A stretch of DNA of 20,427 bases from Clostridia bacterium (GCA_900770405.1 CAAGKL010000249.1:1-20427); one strand, 5' to 3'; positions 8,168-15,718 are shown, numbered from the stretch's first letter. The notes: a model not told the origin generated them from the sequence alone. Numbers and translations: made by a program.

Positions 8168-9868
8168 ATGCCTGTATACGAAAAATTTGATTTGAAAGCC
8201 GTGGCAAAGCGCGGCGAGAATTACATCACCGGTATGGTCGATGAAAATTACGATTATTTGCCCTACTGGTATGTGCAGATTAATGAAAATCCGGCTTATG
8301 CGCGGCACGTCCGTGTTGATGATGCGGAGCTTGTCGCGAGCTGGTACGAGGCGATTGTGTGCACGATAAGGATACTCGGCGACGAGGCGGACGAAAAAGC
8401 CTATAAGGTCAGGGACGGGCTGAAAAGACACCTGATGAAATCGTGGGGAGAAAAGGGGCTCAGATTTCACGAGCCGTACCTGTGGTCGAATATAACGCAC
8501 GCGTCCTTTCACGAGATGGGCTGGATACTGGCGGGATTAAACCGCGTTCTGGAGGAAGAGCCGGATAACGCCGAGGCGGAAAAACGCGCGTCAGAGCTTG
8601 TGCGGGGCTTGCGCTCGCTCGTATACGAGCGGAAGATCAAGACCTTCTGGAGCGGCGATTACAAATTCGAAGATGAAATATATCAGTTCCCGTCCGATTT
8701 GTATATCAAGGGCGAGGGCTTTGTTCCCGAGCGCATATCGGGCAGGGGCGAGGAGGCGATACGAAATGCGGTTTTGTTGCAGCCGCTGGTCGTAAGAGCG
8801 GAGCGCCAAAACGATGAGGTCGCGCTCGACCTTGCAAAGGGAATAGCGAATTATACGCTCACGATGTCGCGCTATTTCAATTATAAAAGCGAGTTTTTCG
8901 GTCACGTTCATTCTGCCGTCTGGTTTGCGATGGGGCTTGTGCGCCTCGGCAGATTTGTCAAAAATGAGTATTATATTGAAAAGGCGTACAGAATTTACAG
9001 CTACGTAAAAAGAATTTCGTCGGAATACGGCTGGGTGCCGGAATATGCGCAGTGGGCGCCGATGAGCGAAACGCACTGCGAAACCTGCTGCATACGCGAT
9101 ATGATAGAATGTGCGCTTGAGCTGATAGACTGCGGCTATGACGAGTGGGAGCTTGTGGATAAGTATACGAGGAATCATCTGACGGAGCAGCAGTTTACAT
9201 ACGGCGGCTTTGTCGCCGTGGATAACAGCCGGGAGGATACCGAGGACAGAACGTGGAAAAAGCTCGATAAGCGTATGATAGGCGGCTGGTCAGGCGGCGG
9301 GGAGGCAAACTCCCTGTCAATTTCAAAATTCCGCAGTATTGCGGGCTGCTGTGTTGGAACGGCACCGCAGGCGCTTTTCGCCGTTTGGGATAATATCATC
9401 AAATGCGTCGGCGAAAGGGTGTATATCAACCTGCCGATGGAATGTGAGAATGATGCGGCGCGCGTCGAAATCGGATACCCGAACGAGGGCTGTATGAAAA
9501 TTACGTTCAAAAAGGACTGCGACGCGTATATACGCCTGTACGGCTGGATGGGCGACAGGGTGGAATTGTCGGTGAACGGGAAATGCGTGCCGATTGTAAA
9601 CCGCGACGGCTGCGCGTATGCGGAAAATGTTCATAAGTCGGACGTTCTGGAAATACGCCACAGACTGGCTACCGTGGAGAAAAAGGAAATTGTCCAGGAT
9701 AAGGAATATACGGTGAGCTGGAGAGGGTCGGATGTTGTGAAAATTGTGCCGGAGGGCGAGCATTTGCGGCTCTACCAGCGAGAAGTCGGCGCTGCGAAAT
9801 TCCTGCCCCCGAAATTCGGTACGGGCGGCGGAGAGATGAATATGGGCCCGACAAATATAAAGAAATAA
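8168..9868 (+). CDS. GH127/DUF1680-like glycoside hydrolase, probable cytoplasmic beta-L-arabinofuranosidase-type enzyme
   Basis: The protein has 566 residues, with GGAGG seven bases before ATG 8168. The helical body (about 1-415) followed by a beta C-terminus (about 416-540) fits the (alpha/alpha)6-barrel plus beta-domain plan of GH127 and related families (GH137, GH142, GH146). The four-ligand zinc signature of the GH127 enzyme HypBA1 (Glu, Cys, Cys-Cys) seems present as Glu305 and Cys307 in SETHCETCC and Cys394-Cys395 in IAGCCVGTAPQ. GHVHSAVWFAMGL (245-257) could supply active-site histidines. There is no signal peptide, so it should act inside the cell on imported oligosaccharides. It is somewhat shorter than the usual 600-700 residues and rich in cysteine. 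It is the last gene of the run and is followed by a terminator. The family-level fold is fairly sure. Substrate (arabinofuranoside, other pectic side-chain sugar or glycan) is uncertain. Confidence 0.78.
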   Translation: MPVYEKFDLKAVAKRGENYITGMVDENYDYLPYWYVQINENPAYARHVRVDDAELVASWYEAIVCTIRILGDEADEKAYKVRDGLKRHLMKSWGEKGLRFHEPYLWSNITHASFHEMGWILAGLNRVLEEEPDNAEAEKRASELVRGLRSLVYERKIKTFWSGDYKFEDEIYQFPSDLYIKGEGFVPERISGRGEEAIRNAVLLQPLVVRAERQNDEVALDLAKGIANYTLTMSRYFNYKSEFFGHVHSAVWFAMGLVRLGRFVKNEYYIEKAYRIYSYVKRISSEYGWVPEYAQWAPMSETHCETCCIRDMIECALELIDCGYDEWELVDKYTRNHLTEQQFTYGGFVAVDNSREDTEDRTWKKLDKRMIGGWSGGGEANSLSISKFRSIAGCCVGTAPQALFAVWDNIIKCVGERVYINLPMECENDAARVEIGYPNEGCMKITFKKDCDAYIRLYGWMGDRVELSVNGKCVPIVNRDGCAYAENVHKSDVLEIRHRLATVEKKEIVQDKEYTVSWRGSDVVKIVPEGEHLRLYQREVGAAKFLPPKFGTGGGEMNMGPTNIKK

Positions 9869-9876
9869 AGCCGTTA

Positions 9877-9908
9877 AAGAAGGCGTGGCAAAAGCCGCGC
9901 CTTCTTTT
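9877..9908 (+). terminator. Rho-independent terminator after the surface/glycosidase operon
   Basis: A 13-pair stem (9877-9889 with 9894-9906, one G-T pair) closes a four-A loop and ends in a TTTT run at 9905-9908. It lies nine bases beyond the GH127-like stop. On the opposite strand the hairpin directly follows uxaA but has only a short T run, so it could act weakly for that operon too. Confidence 0.85.
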
Positions 9909-9911
9909 CGT

Positions 9912-11279
9912 CTACAGCGTCACGCCGTCCTTAAATATCGCTATTTCCTCATAGCCGTTCTTTTCGTTCTGCGTCTTTTCGCCGTCCGCGATGCGCAGCA
10001 CAAGCTCATACAGCTCGTCTGTCAGCTCCCTGCCGCCAAGCACCCTGCCCGCGTCAAAGTCTATCCAGTGCGGCTTTGTCTCTGCAAGCGCAGTGTTCGT
10101 CGCAAGCTTCACGGTCGGCACTGCGCCGCCGAGCGGCGTACCTCTGCCGGTGGTGAAAAGTATCATATGCACGCCCGCCGCAGCGAGATTTGTCACGGCG
10201 ACTATATCATTGCCCGGACCGTCCAGCAGCGAAAGCCCGCTTTTGCGTACGGTATCGCCGCAGCGGAGCACATCGGTCACCGCCGCGTGCCCGCCCTTCT
10301 GCACGCAGCCGAGGGATTTTTCCTCGAGCGTGGTTATGCCGCCCGCCTTGTTCCCGGGCGAGGGATTTTCGTAAATCACCTGACCGTGGCGCGTGAAATA
10401 GTCCTTGAAATCGTTTATCATCCGGACGGCATCGTCAAAGACTGCGCGGCTCACGCATCGCTTGAGCAGTAGCTGCTCCGCGCCGAACATTTCCGGCACT
10501 TCGGTCAGCACGCACGCCCCGCCGGCGGCGGTATGCGCATCGCAGAACCGCCCGACGAGCGGATTTGCCGTAATTCCGCTCAGACCATCGCTGCCGCCGC
10601 ATTTCAAGCCGACGCGCAGCCGCGATACCGGGACGGTTCGGCGCAAAAAATGCGAAGCGTAGTTTTCAAGCTCGCCGATAATGCGCGCCCCCTCGACGAT
10701 TTCGTCGCCCGCCTCCTGGCAATTTAAAAACCTAACACGGTGCTCATCGCACTCGCCGAGCACCCGGCGAAACGCCGCGATATTGTTGTTTTCGCACCCG
10801 AGCCCGAGCACCAGCACGCCGCCGGCGTTGGGGTGATTTACCAGACCGCGCAGGATTTTCTGTGTGACCTCGAGGTCGCCACCGAGCTGCGAGCAGCCGA
10901 ACGGGTGGGGGAAGGGCTTTGCGCCGGTGACGGCGGCAAGCCGCTGCGCGGTTTTGTTCACGCACCCGACCGTGTTTATAATCCATATGTCGTTCCTTAT
11001 CCCGACATCGCCGTTCTCGCGCAAATAGCCCATAAAGCTCCTGCCCGAGGGCATTGCGGCGGGCGGCGTGTAGGGAGTGTAGGTGTAGGAAAGCTTGCCC
11101 GACAGGTTTGTTTTCAGGTTGTGGGAGTGCACGTGTGCGCCCTTTTTTATATCGCAGGTCGCGTGACCTATGGCAAAGCCGTATTTGATAATATCCTCCC
11201 CGCGGCAGATGTCGCGCGCGGCGTATTTGTGCCCGTCCGCGAGGCTTATATCCACATTGTCGGATTTATTTATCAGCAT
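9912..11279 (-). CDS. uxaA: Altronate dehydratase (UxaA)
   Basis: It dehydrates D-altronate to 2-keto-3-deoxy-D-gluconate, the third step of galacturonate breakdown, in the cytoplasm. The protein has 455 residues. An N-terminal SAF-type domain (about 1-75) is followed by the UxaA/GarD core. Family motifs are GYLRENGDVGIRND (84-97), HPFGCSQLGGD (125-135), KCGGSDGLSGITANPLVG (226-243) and PTVKLATNTAL (388-398); conserved Cys and His residues lie in these metal-dependent segments. ATG 11279 is favoured. A GGAGG lies 12 bases upstream inside uxaB, while a TTG at 11288 would leave only about three bases. The start overlaps the uxaB stop by 14 bases, implying translational coupling. Galactarate and related sugar-acid dehydratases share this fold, but the uxaB partner supports altronate. 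It is slightly shorter than the usual roughly 490 residues. Confidence 0.92.
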   Translation of the reverse strand: MLINKSDNVDISLADGHKYAARDICRGEDIIKYGFAIGHATCDIKKGAHVHSHNLKTNLSGKLSYTYTPYTPPAAMPSGRSFMGYLRENGDVGIRNDIWIINTVGCVNKTAQRLAAVTGAKPFPHPFGCSQLGGDLEVTQKILRGLVNHPNAGGVLVLGLGCENNNIAAFRRVLGECDEHRVRFLNCQEAGDEIVEGARIIGELENYASHFLRRTVPVSRLRVGLKCGGSDGLSGITANPLVGRFCDAHTAAGGACVLTEVPEMFGAEQLLLKRCVSRAVFDDAVRMINDFKDYFTRHGQVIYENPSPGNKAGGITTLEEKSLGCVQKGGHAAVTDVLRCGDTVRKSGLSLLDGPGNDIVAVTNLAAAGVHMILFTTGRGTPLGGAVPTVKLATNTALAETKPHWIDFDAGRVLGGRELTDELYELVLRIADGEKTQNEKNGYEEIAIFKDGVTL

Positions 11280-12531
11280 ATTTTTCAACTTCCTCCGTAA
11301 GATATGACAAATCCTCGCCCCACAGCGCGGTATTTGCCAGAATATCGCCCACCGACGCGGTTTTCATAAATTCCGTCACCTCCGGGCTGTCAGAGGTTTT
11401 GTCGGTGCGGTAAAGATCAATCAGCTTGGCAAAGGAGAATATCAGCGCGGACGGCATTTTGCCGAAACGGGCGATGTATGCGGTGATTGACGGCAGCACG
11501 CGCACCTTGAATTTGCTGACCGAGTTAAGCGCAATTGACGAAAGGTAGTGCTTTATGTAAGGGTTTGAAAATCTGCGCAGAACGTCGTCGGCGTAGCTTT
11601 TGAGCTCGTCGGCGGGGAGGTCGAGCGTCGGGATAATCTCGTCGTAGACGCAGCGGCGGATAAAGGCGTTCATATTTTCGTCATCGACGCACTCCTTCAC
11701 CGTCTCGAAGCCTTCAAGGAGCGCATAGGGCACAAAGGACGTATGTGCGCCGTTTAAGATGCGCACTTTCCGCGTGCGGTATGCCTCGAGCCGGTCGGTC
11801 AGAATGACGTTCAGCCCGCATTCGTCGAACGGAATTTCATCGAACAGCCGGTCATAGCCCTCGATGACCCACAGATGAAAATATTCCGAGGTGTTAATCA
11901 TATTGTCCGTGTACCCGAGCTCGAAGCTCTCACCGCGCGGGCAGCCGGTGTTGATGCGGTCGACGAGCGTGTTGCAGAAGATGTTTTCGCGCGTAATCCA
12001 GTCGGTAAATGCCTGCCCGAGCTGCCAGTGCGCGGCGTATTTCAAAACCGCCTCACGCAGTGCGGCACCGTTTTTGTCAATTAGCTCGCAGGGAAGAAAA
12101 ACAAAGCCGCCGAGCCCGTTTTTGAAACGGCGGTATAAAAGTTGCGTGAGCTTGCCGGGAAAGGACGACGCCGGGCGGTCGTCAAAGCTGTCGCGGCTGT
12201 CAAAGCAAATCCCCGCCTCGGTGGTGTTCGATATAACGAACCGAAAATCGGGGTTGTCGGCGAGTGCGAGATATTCGCCGAAGTTGTCGTACGGCTTGAC
12301 ACAGCGCGAAATCACGCTGATTTTGCGTACGTTGACACCCTCCGCACCGCGGCAGATGTGCGTGTAAACGCAGCCCTGCACGGTCAGTGTGTCGCACATA
12401 CCCTCTTTAATCGGCTGCACAACCGCAACGCCTGCGTCAAAATCCGTTTTCTCGTTGACGATTTGCAGCATCCAGTCGGCAAACCCGCGCAGAAAGCCGC
12501 CCTCGCCGAATTGTATAAATTTTTCCTTCAT
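11266..12531 (-). CDS. uxaB: Tagaturonate reductase (altronate oxidoreductase, UxaB)
   Basis: It reduces D-tagaturonate to D-altronate with NADH in the cytoplasm. The 421-residue protein belongs to the polyol-specific long-chain dehydrogenase/reductase (mannitol dehydrogenase) family. The N-terminus reads FIQFGEGGFLRGFADWM, the typical start of UxaB proteins. The catalytic Lys-x4-Asn-x2-His motif is visible as KVRILNGAH (Lys255, Asn260, His263). It is shorter than many UxaB proteins (about 480), but both domains appear represented. An AAAGGA ribosome site lies about ten bases before ATG 12531. It is the second gene of araC-uxaB-uxaA, 15 bases after the regulator and overlapping uxaA. Fructuronate reductase (UxuB) is a paralogue, but the UxaA neighbour and the N-terminal sequence favour UxaB. 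Confidence 0.92.
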   Translation of the reverse strand: MKEKFIQFGEGGFLRGFADWMLQIVNEKTDFDAGVAVVQPIKEGMCDTLTVQGCVYTHICRGAEGVNVRKISVISRCVKPYDNFGEYLALADNPDFRFVISNTTEAGICFDSRDSFDDRPASSFPGKLTQLLYRRFKNGLGGFVFLPCELIDKNGAALREAVLKYAAHWQLGQAFTDWITRENIFCNTLVDRINTGCPRGESFELGYTDNMINTSEYFHLWVIEGYDRLFDEIPFDECGLNVILTDRLEAYRTRKVRILNGAHTSFVPYALLEGFETVKECVDDENMNAFIRRCVYDEIIPTLDLPADELKSYADDVLRRFSNPYIKHYLSSIALNSVSKFKVRVLPSITAYIARFGKMPSALIFSFAKLIDLYRTDKTSDSPEVTEFMKTASVGDILANTALWGEDLSYLTEEVEKYADK

Positions 12532-12546
12532 AATAAATGTTCCTTT

Positions 12547-13344
12547 CTATGAGTTGTATCTTCTGCGGTATTTGACAGGCGTAATTCCCTCGCATTTTTT
12601 GAAAATCGAGGAGAAGTAGTTGCTGTCGCCGAAGCCGCATTCGTAGGCAATTTCACAAACGCTTTTCGGCGAGGAAATCAAAAGCTCCTTTGCCGCGCGC
12701 AGCCGCACAAGCAGGATAAATTCCTTACAGCCGAACCCGGTCTGAGCCTTGAAAAGCCTTGAAAAGTAGGTCTCGCTGTAGCCTGCCGCCTCGGCGAGCG
12801 CGGGCAGAGTTATGTTCTGCGAGAAGTTTTCGGAAATGTATTTCGCCGTCCGCTCGATAATAAGCCCCGCCGCGTCGGTATGCACATGCTCCGCTGTGGA
12901 GGGATTGCGCACGCAGTAGGCGAAAAGCTCGCTCATACAGCAGCGCACCAGCTCGTCAGAAATTGCGTCGCCGGCGCGATGCTCCGCGTACAGCCGCCCG
13001 AGAATATCGCGCACCGCATCGGCGTCGTGCGGGCGGTAGAGCACATTGCGGAAGAGCTGCTTTGCGGGCGCAATCAGCGGCGGCGCGAGGTATTCGCCGG
13101 AAAAGCTGATGAGCACGCGCCTGTGCGGGTCGGTATTGCGGTAGACGGTCTGGTGAATTGTGCGCGGCGGAATGAACACGAGGTCATTTTGCGATACGGC
13201 GTATATCTTGCTGTCAACAAAATAATTGCAGCTGCCGCTGTCCATAAAATAAATCTCGTAAAAATTGTGGTAGTGGCTTTCGCTTTGCCAGCCGCCGACC
13301 CCCTCGCGCTTTTCTATGTCGATATAGTGATTTTGAGCCGTCAT
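12547..13344 (-). CDS. AraC-family transcriptional regulator of the uronate operon
   Basis: The protein has 265 residues. Residues about 22-85 form a cupin-like sensor domain (HYHNFYEIYFMDSG, then an FIPPRTIH turn). Residues about 166-262 are the paired AraC helix-turn-helix region, with LPALAEAAGYSETYFSRLFK and the family signature IAYECGFGDSNYFSSIFKK. ATG 13344 is preferred over the GTG at 13353 because the GAGGTGA ribosome site would overlap the GTG. It is the first gene of the araC-uxaB-uxaA operon, divergent from the GH4 gene across a short control region with a good promoter. It probably senses a uronate or pectic sugar and controls both directions. The ligand and the sign of regulation are inferred, not seen. 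Confidence 0.9.
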   Translation of the reverse strand: MTAQNHYIDIEKREGVGGWQSESHYHNFYEIYFMDSGSCNYFVDSKIYAVSQNDLVFIPPRTIHQTVYRNTDPHRRVLISFSGEYLAPPLIAPAKQLFRNVLYRPHDADAVRDILGRLYAEHRAGDAISDELVRCCMSELFAYCVRNPSTAEHVHTDAAGLIIERTAKYISENFSQNITLPALAEAAGYSETYFSRLFKAQTGFGCKEFILLVRLRAAKELLISSPKSVCEIAYECGFGDSNYFSSIFKKCEGITPVKYRRRYNS

Positions 13345-13363
13345 TTTACTCACCTCATAATCT

Positions 13364-13391
13364 ATTATAAATCAAACAGCAAAAAAATCAA
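13364..13391 (-). promoter_or_regulatory. Sigma-A-type promoter for araC-uxaB-uxaA
   Basis: On the minus strand TTGATT (13391-13386), a 16-base spacer and TATAAT (13369-13364) lie about 20 bases before the regulator's start. The -10 box is perfect and the -35 has four of six consensus bases. Confidence 0.65.
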
Positions 13392-13400
13392 GGAAATCAA
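13370..13400. promoter_or_regulatory. Three AATCAA direct repeats, possible AraC-type operator
   Basis: AATCAA occurs at 13370-13375, 13386-13391 and 13395-13400 in the divergent control region. The repeats overlap the minus-strand promoter and lie just upstream of the GH4 -10 box. AraC proteins often bind direct half-sites, so these are candidates. The sequence is AT-rich and chance cannot be excluded. Confidence 0.35.
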
Positions 13401-13413
13401 GAATTTTTTGTCA

Positions 13414-13419
13414 TATAAT
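13414..13419 (+). promoter_or_regulatory. -10 box (TATAAT) for the GH4 gene
   Basis: A perfect TATAAT lies 32 bases before the GH4 start, but no recognisable -35 box is found at 16-18 bases upstream. Such a promoter would need an activator, which fits the adjacent AraC regulators. Confidence 0.5.
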
Positions 13420-13451
13420 TGAGTTGAATTCGGAAAAAAGGAGCGTCGAAA

Positions 13452-14837
13452 ATGAATTATAACGGAAATAAAGCGGAAAATGTGAAGATTGCCTATATCG
13501 GCGGCGGCTCGCGCGGGTGGGCGTGGGGGCTTATGTCGGATCTGGCGCAGGCGGAGGATATAAGCGGCAGCGTGTACCTTTATGACATCGACCGCGAGGC
13601 GGCGGGGCATAACGAAATTATCGGAAGTTCGATAAAGGACGCCGAGGGCTGCAGGTCAGTGTGGCGCTATAAGGCGTGCGATACAATCGAAGAGGCGCTC
13701 GGCGGCGTGGATTTTGTCGTGATTTCGATTCTGCCCGGCACATTTGACGAAATGCAGTCCGACGTCCACACGCCGGAAAAGTACGGAATTTATCAGTCGG
13801 TCGGCGATACCTCCGGCCCGGGCGGGATTGTGCGCGCCCTGCGCACGGTGCCGATGTATGAGGTGATTGCGCGCGCAATCCGCGATAATTGCCCCGAGGC
13901 GTGGGTTATCAACTACACAAATCCTATGACGGTCTGCGTGAATACGCTCTACCGCGTGTTCCCGGAAATCAAGGCGTTCGGCTGCTGCCACGAGGTGTTC
14001 GGCACACAGAAGCTGCTTGCCGAGGCGGTCGCGGAGCTGCGCGGAGTGGAAAAGCCGGAGCGCGCGGAGATTGATGTAAACGTTGTCGGCGTGAACCATT
14101 TCACGTGGCTCACAAAGGCGCAGTATAAAAATATTGACCTGTTCCCGATGTATCGCGAGCTCGTCGATAAATACTATGAAAGCGGCTATGTAAACGGCGG
14201 CGATAAAAACTGGATGAACAATTCCTTTGAATGTGCGCAGCGCGTGAAATTCGACCTGTTTAAGCGGTTCGGATATATCGCCGCGGCGGGCGACAGGCAT
14301 CTGGCGGAGTTCTGCCCGGGGAAATGGTATCTTGCCGACCCGGAATGTGTGCGGGAGTGGAAATTTGGGCTGACAACGGTTAACTGGCGAAAGAAGGACC
14401 TTAAGCAGCGACTTGAAAAGAGCGCGAGACTGGTAAGCGGTGAGGAAAAATTCAAGATGAACGATACCGGCGAGGACGGCGTAAAGCAAATCCGCGCGCT
14501 GCTCGGGCTGGGGAATCTCGTGACGAATGTAAATCTTCCGAACAGAGGGCAGATTCCGAACCTCCCGCTCGGCGCGGTTGTGGAGACGAATGCGCGCTTT
14601 GCGGCAAATACGGTAACGCCGGTGTTTGCGGGCAATCTGCCCGAAACGGTTTATCCGCTCGTTGCGCGCATAAGCGGCGAACAGCAGATGCTCACCGAGG
14701 CGGCGCTGACGCGCAATCTCGACCTGGCGTTTGCCGCGTTCACAAATGACCCGCTGGTGACGGTTTCGCCTTCCGACGCGAAAAAGCTGTTTGATGAGAT
14801 GATTGAAAATACAAGGGCATATCTTGCCGACTATTAA
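13452..14837 (+). CDS. GH4 glycosidase, probable alpha-galacturonidase
   Basis: The protein has 461 residues; GGAG (13440-13443) lies eight bases before the ATG. GH4 enzymes cleave glycosides by an NAD+- and Mn2+-dependent oxidation-elimination route. Visible family features are the Rossmann loop IAYIGGGSRGW (13-23), SGPGGIVRALRTVP (121-134), NYTNPMTV (154-161), and the probable Mn2+ ligands Cys179 in CCHEVFG and His216 in GVNHFTW. A further conserved-looking patch is GDRHLAEFCPG. Length matches the family. There is no signal peptide, so it acts in the cytoplasm on imported sugars. The sequence type, the adjacent uxaBA genes and the LplA-like binding protein in the window point to alpha-galacturonidase (LplD-like), releasing galacturonate from oligogalacturonides. 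Alpha-glucuronidase or alpha-glucosidase activity remains possible. An AraC regulator lies on either side. Confidence 0.88.
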   Translation: MNYNGNKAENVKIAYIGGGSRGWAWGLMSDLAQAEDISGSVYLYDIDREAAGHNEIIGSSIKDAEGCRSVWRYKACDTIEEALGGVDFVVISILPGTFDEMQSDVHTPEKYGIYQSVGDTSGPGGIVRALRTVPMYEVIARAIRDNCPEAWVINYTNPMTVCVNTLYRVFPEIKAFGCCHEVFGTQKLLAEAVAELRGVEKPERAEIDVNVVGVNHFTWLTKAQYKNIDLFPMYRELVDKYYESGYVNGGDKNWMNNSFECAQRVKFDLFKRFGYIAAAGDRHLAEFCPGKWYLADPECVREWKFGLTTVNWRKKDLKQRLEKSARLVSGEEKFKMNDTGEDGVKQIRALLGLGNLVTNVNLPNRGQIPNLPLGAVVETNARFAANTVTPVFAGNLPETVYPLVARISGEQQMLTEAALTRNLDLAFAAFTNDPLVTVSPSDAKKLFDEMIENTRAYLADY

Positions 14838-14839
14838 AA

Positions 14840-14876
14840 AAATTCCGCATAGGCTAAAGCCTTATGCGGAATTTTT
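14840..14876. terminator. Bidirectional terminator hairpin shared by GH4 and the second araC gene
   Basis: A 12-pair stem (14840-14851 with 14863-14874) continues through a one-base bulge into three more pairs (14852-14854 with 14859-14861) around a TAAA loop. It is flanked by an A run on the left and a T run on the right, so it can stop transcripts from both sides. The right arm lies inside the last codons of the minus-strand regulator gene. Confidence 0.85.
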
Positions 14877-15675
14877 CTCGGTATACGCCGGGCGGGCAGT
14901 GCAGCTTTTTCTTGAAAATGCCGGAGAAATAGTACTCGTTCTCGTACCCGCACTGCGCCGCGATTTCATATATCGGCAGCTTTGTCGATATGAGCAGCTG
15001 CTTTGCGTGGTCGAGGCGGATTTCGGTGAGCTTGTCGGAGATTGACATTCCGGTTTCCGCGCGGAAACGGCGGATAAGCGTACGGTAGCTCGTGTTCATC
15101 GCGTTCGCGATGTCCTGCACCATAATTTTTTCGCCGAAGTATTCCTCGAGGTAAAAAATCACCTGCGTCGCAAATGTGCCGGGGATCGGCTCGGCGGGCG
15201 CATCGTCGGCGTGCTGCTCGTAAATGCGCATCAGCCACGCGGCAAATTCCGCCTGCGTGCTGCAAATCCCGCCCGATAAGTTCATACGCTCGAGCCCCGA
15301 GCTGAATGCCGCCTGCGGTGCGCCGAGTGCGCGGATTATGCGGCTTTCGCCGTCCGCGGCAAGGCTGAAGCGTATGCAGATGCCGTCGTCGCCGGTAAGG
15401 TTGTGGCGGTGTGAATGGGTCACGCCGGGCGGTATCAGATACGAGTCGCCGGCGGCTATGAGAAATTCCGCGCCGTTTATCGTCGTGAAAAGCGAGCCTT
15501 TCGATACGTAATTGAACTCAAACCACGGGTGATAATGCGGCGCGATCACCCAATTTTTCGCGTGCTTTGCGCGCGCGGCGTAATTGACGGTAATTTTTAT
15601 TCCGTTAAATTCAAACGGCTGCATTAGGATTTTCCCGAGCCCGCCGCATATGCTCTGCATTTGCCCTACGGTCAT
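14854..15675 (-). CDS. AraC-family transcriptional regulator
   Basis: The protein has 273 residues from ATG 15675, which follows an AAGGAAGG ribosome site by nine bases. An upstream frame extension to 15753 would run into the preceding LRR gene. Residues about 45-105 are a cupin sensor domain (PHYHPWFEFNYVSKGS, then IPPGVTHSHRH). Residues about 172-268 are the double helix-turn-helix, with VQDIANAMNTSYRTLIRRFR and the signature IAAQCGYENEYYFSGIFKKK. It is convergent with GH4, 16 bases between stops, and shares its terminator. Its target is not shown. GH4 or the nearby surface genes are guesses. It follows the LRR gene by 50 bases on the same strand, with only a weak possible terminator between them. 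Confidence 0.9.
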   Translation of the reverse strand: MTVGQMQSICGGLGKILMQPFEFNGIKITVNYAARAKHAKNWVIAPHYHPWFEFNYVSKGSLFTTINGAEFLIAAGDSYLIPPGVTHSHRHNLTGDDGICIRFSLAADGESRIIRALGAPQAAFSSGLERMNLSGGICSTQAEFAAWLMRIYEQHADDAPAEPIPGTFATQVIFYLEEYFGEKIMVQDIANAMNTSYRTLIRRFRAETGMSISDKLTEIRLDHAKQLLISTKLPIYEIAAQCGYENEYYFSGIFKKKLHCPPGVYREKFRIRL

Positions 15676-15701
15676 AGCGCCGCCCCTTCCTTTGAAAATG
15701 G

Positions 15702-15718
15702 AAAAGCAAACAGCTTTT
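15702..15718 (-). terminator. Weak possible terminator after the LRR gene
   Basis: A short stem (AAAAGC and GCTTTT, loop of five) lies between the LRR stop and the araC start. It contains its own T run but is only six AT-rich pairs long, so transcripts may read through into the regulator. Confidence 0.3.

Noticed and set aside
10740..11300. A 186-codon plus-strand frame
   Set aside because: It is antisense to uxaA, whose family motifs are clear, and has no recognisable domain of its own.
13656..14489. A 277-codon minus-strand frame
   Set aside because: It is antisense to the GH4 gene with its conserved NAD and metal motifs, and reads as Arg/His-rich noise.
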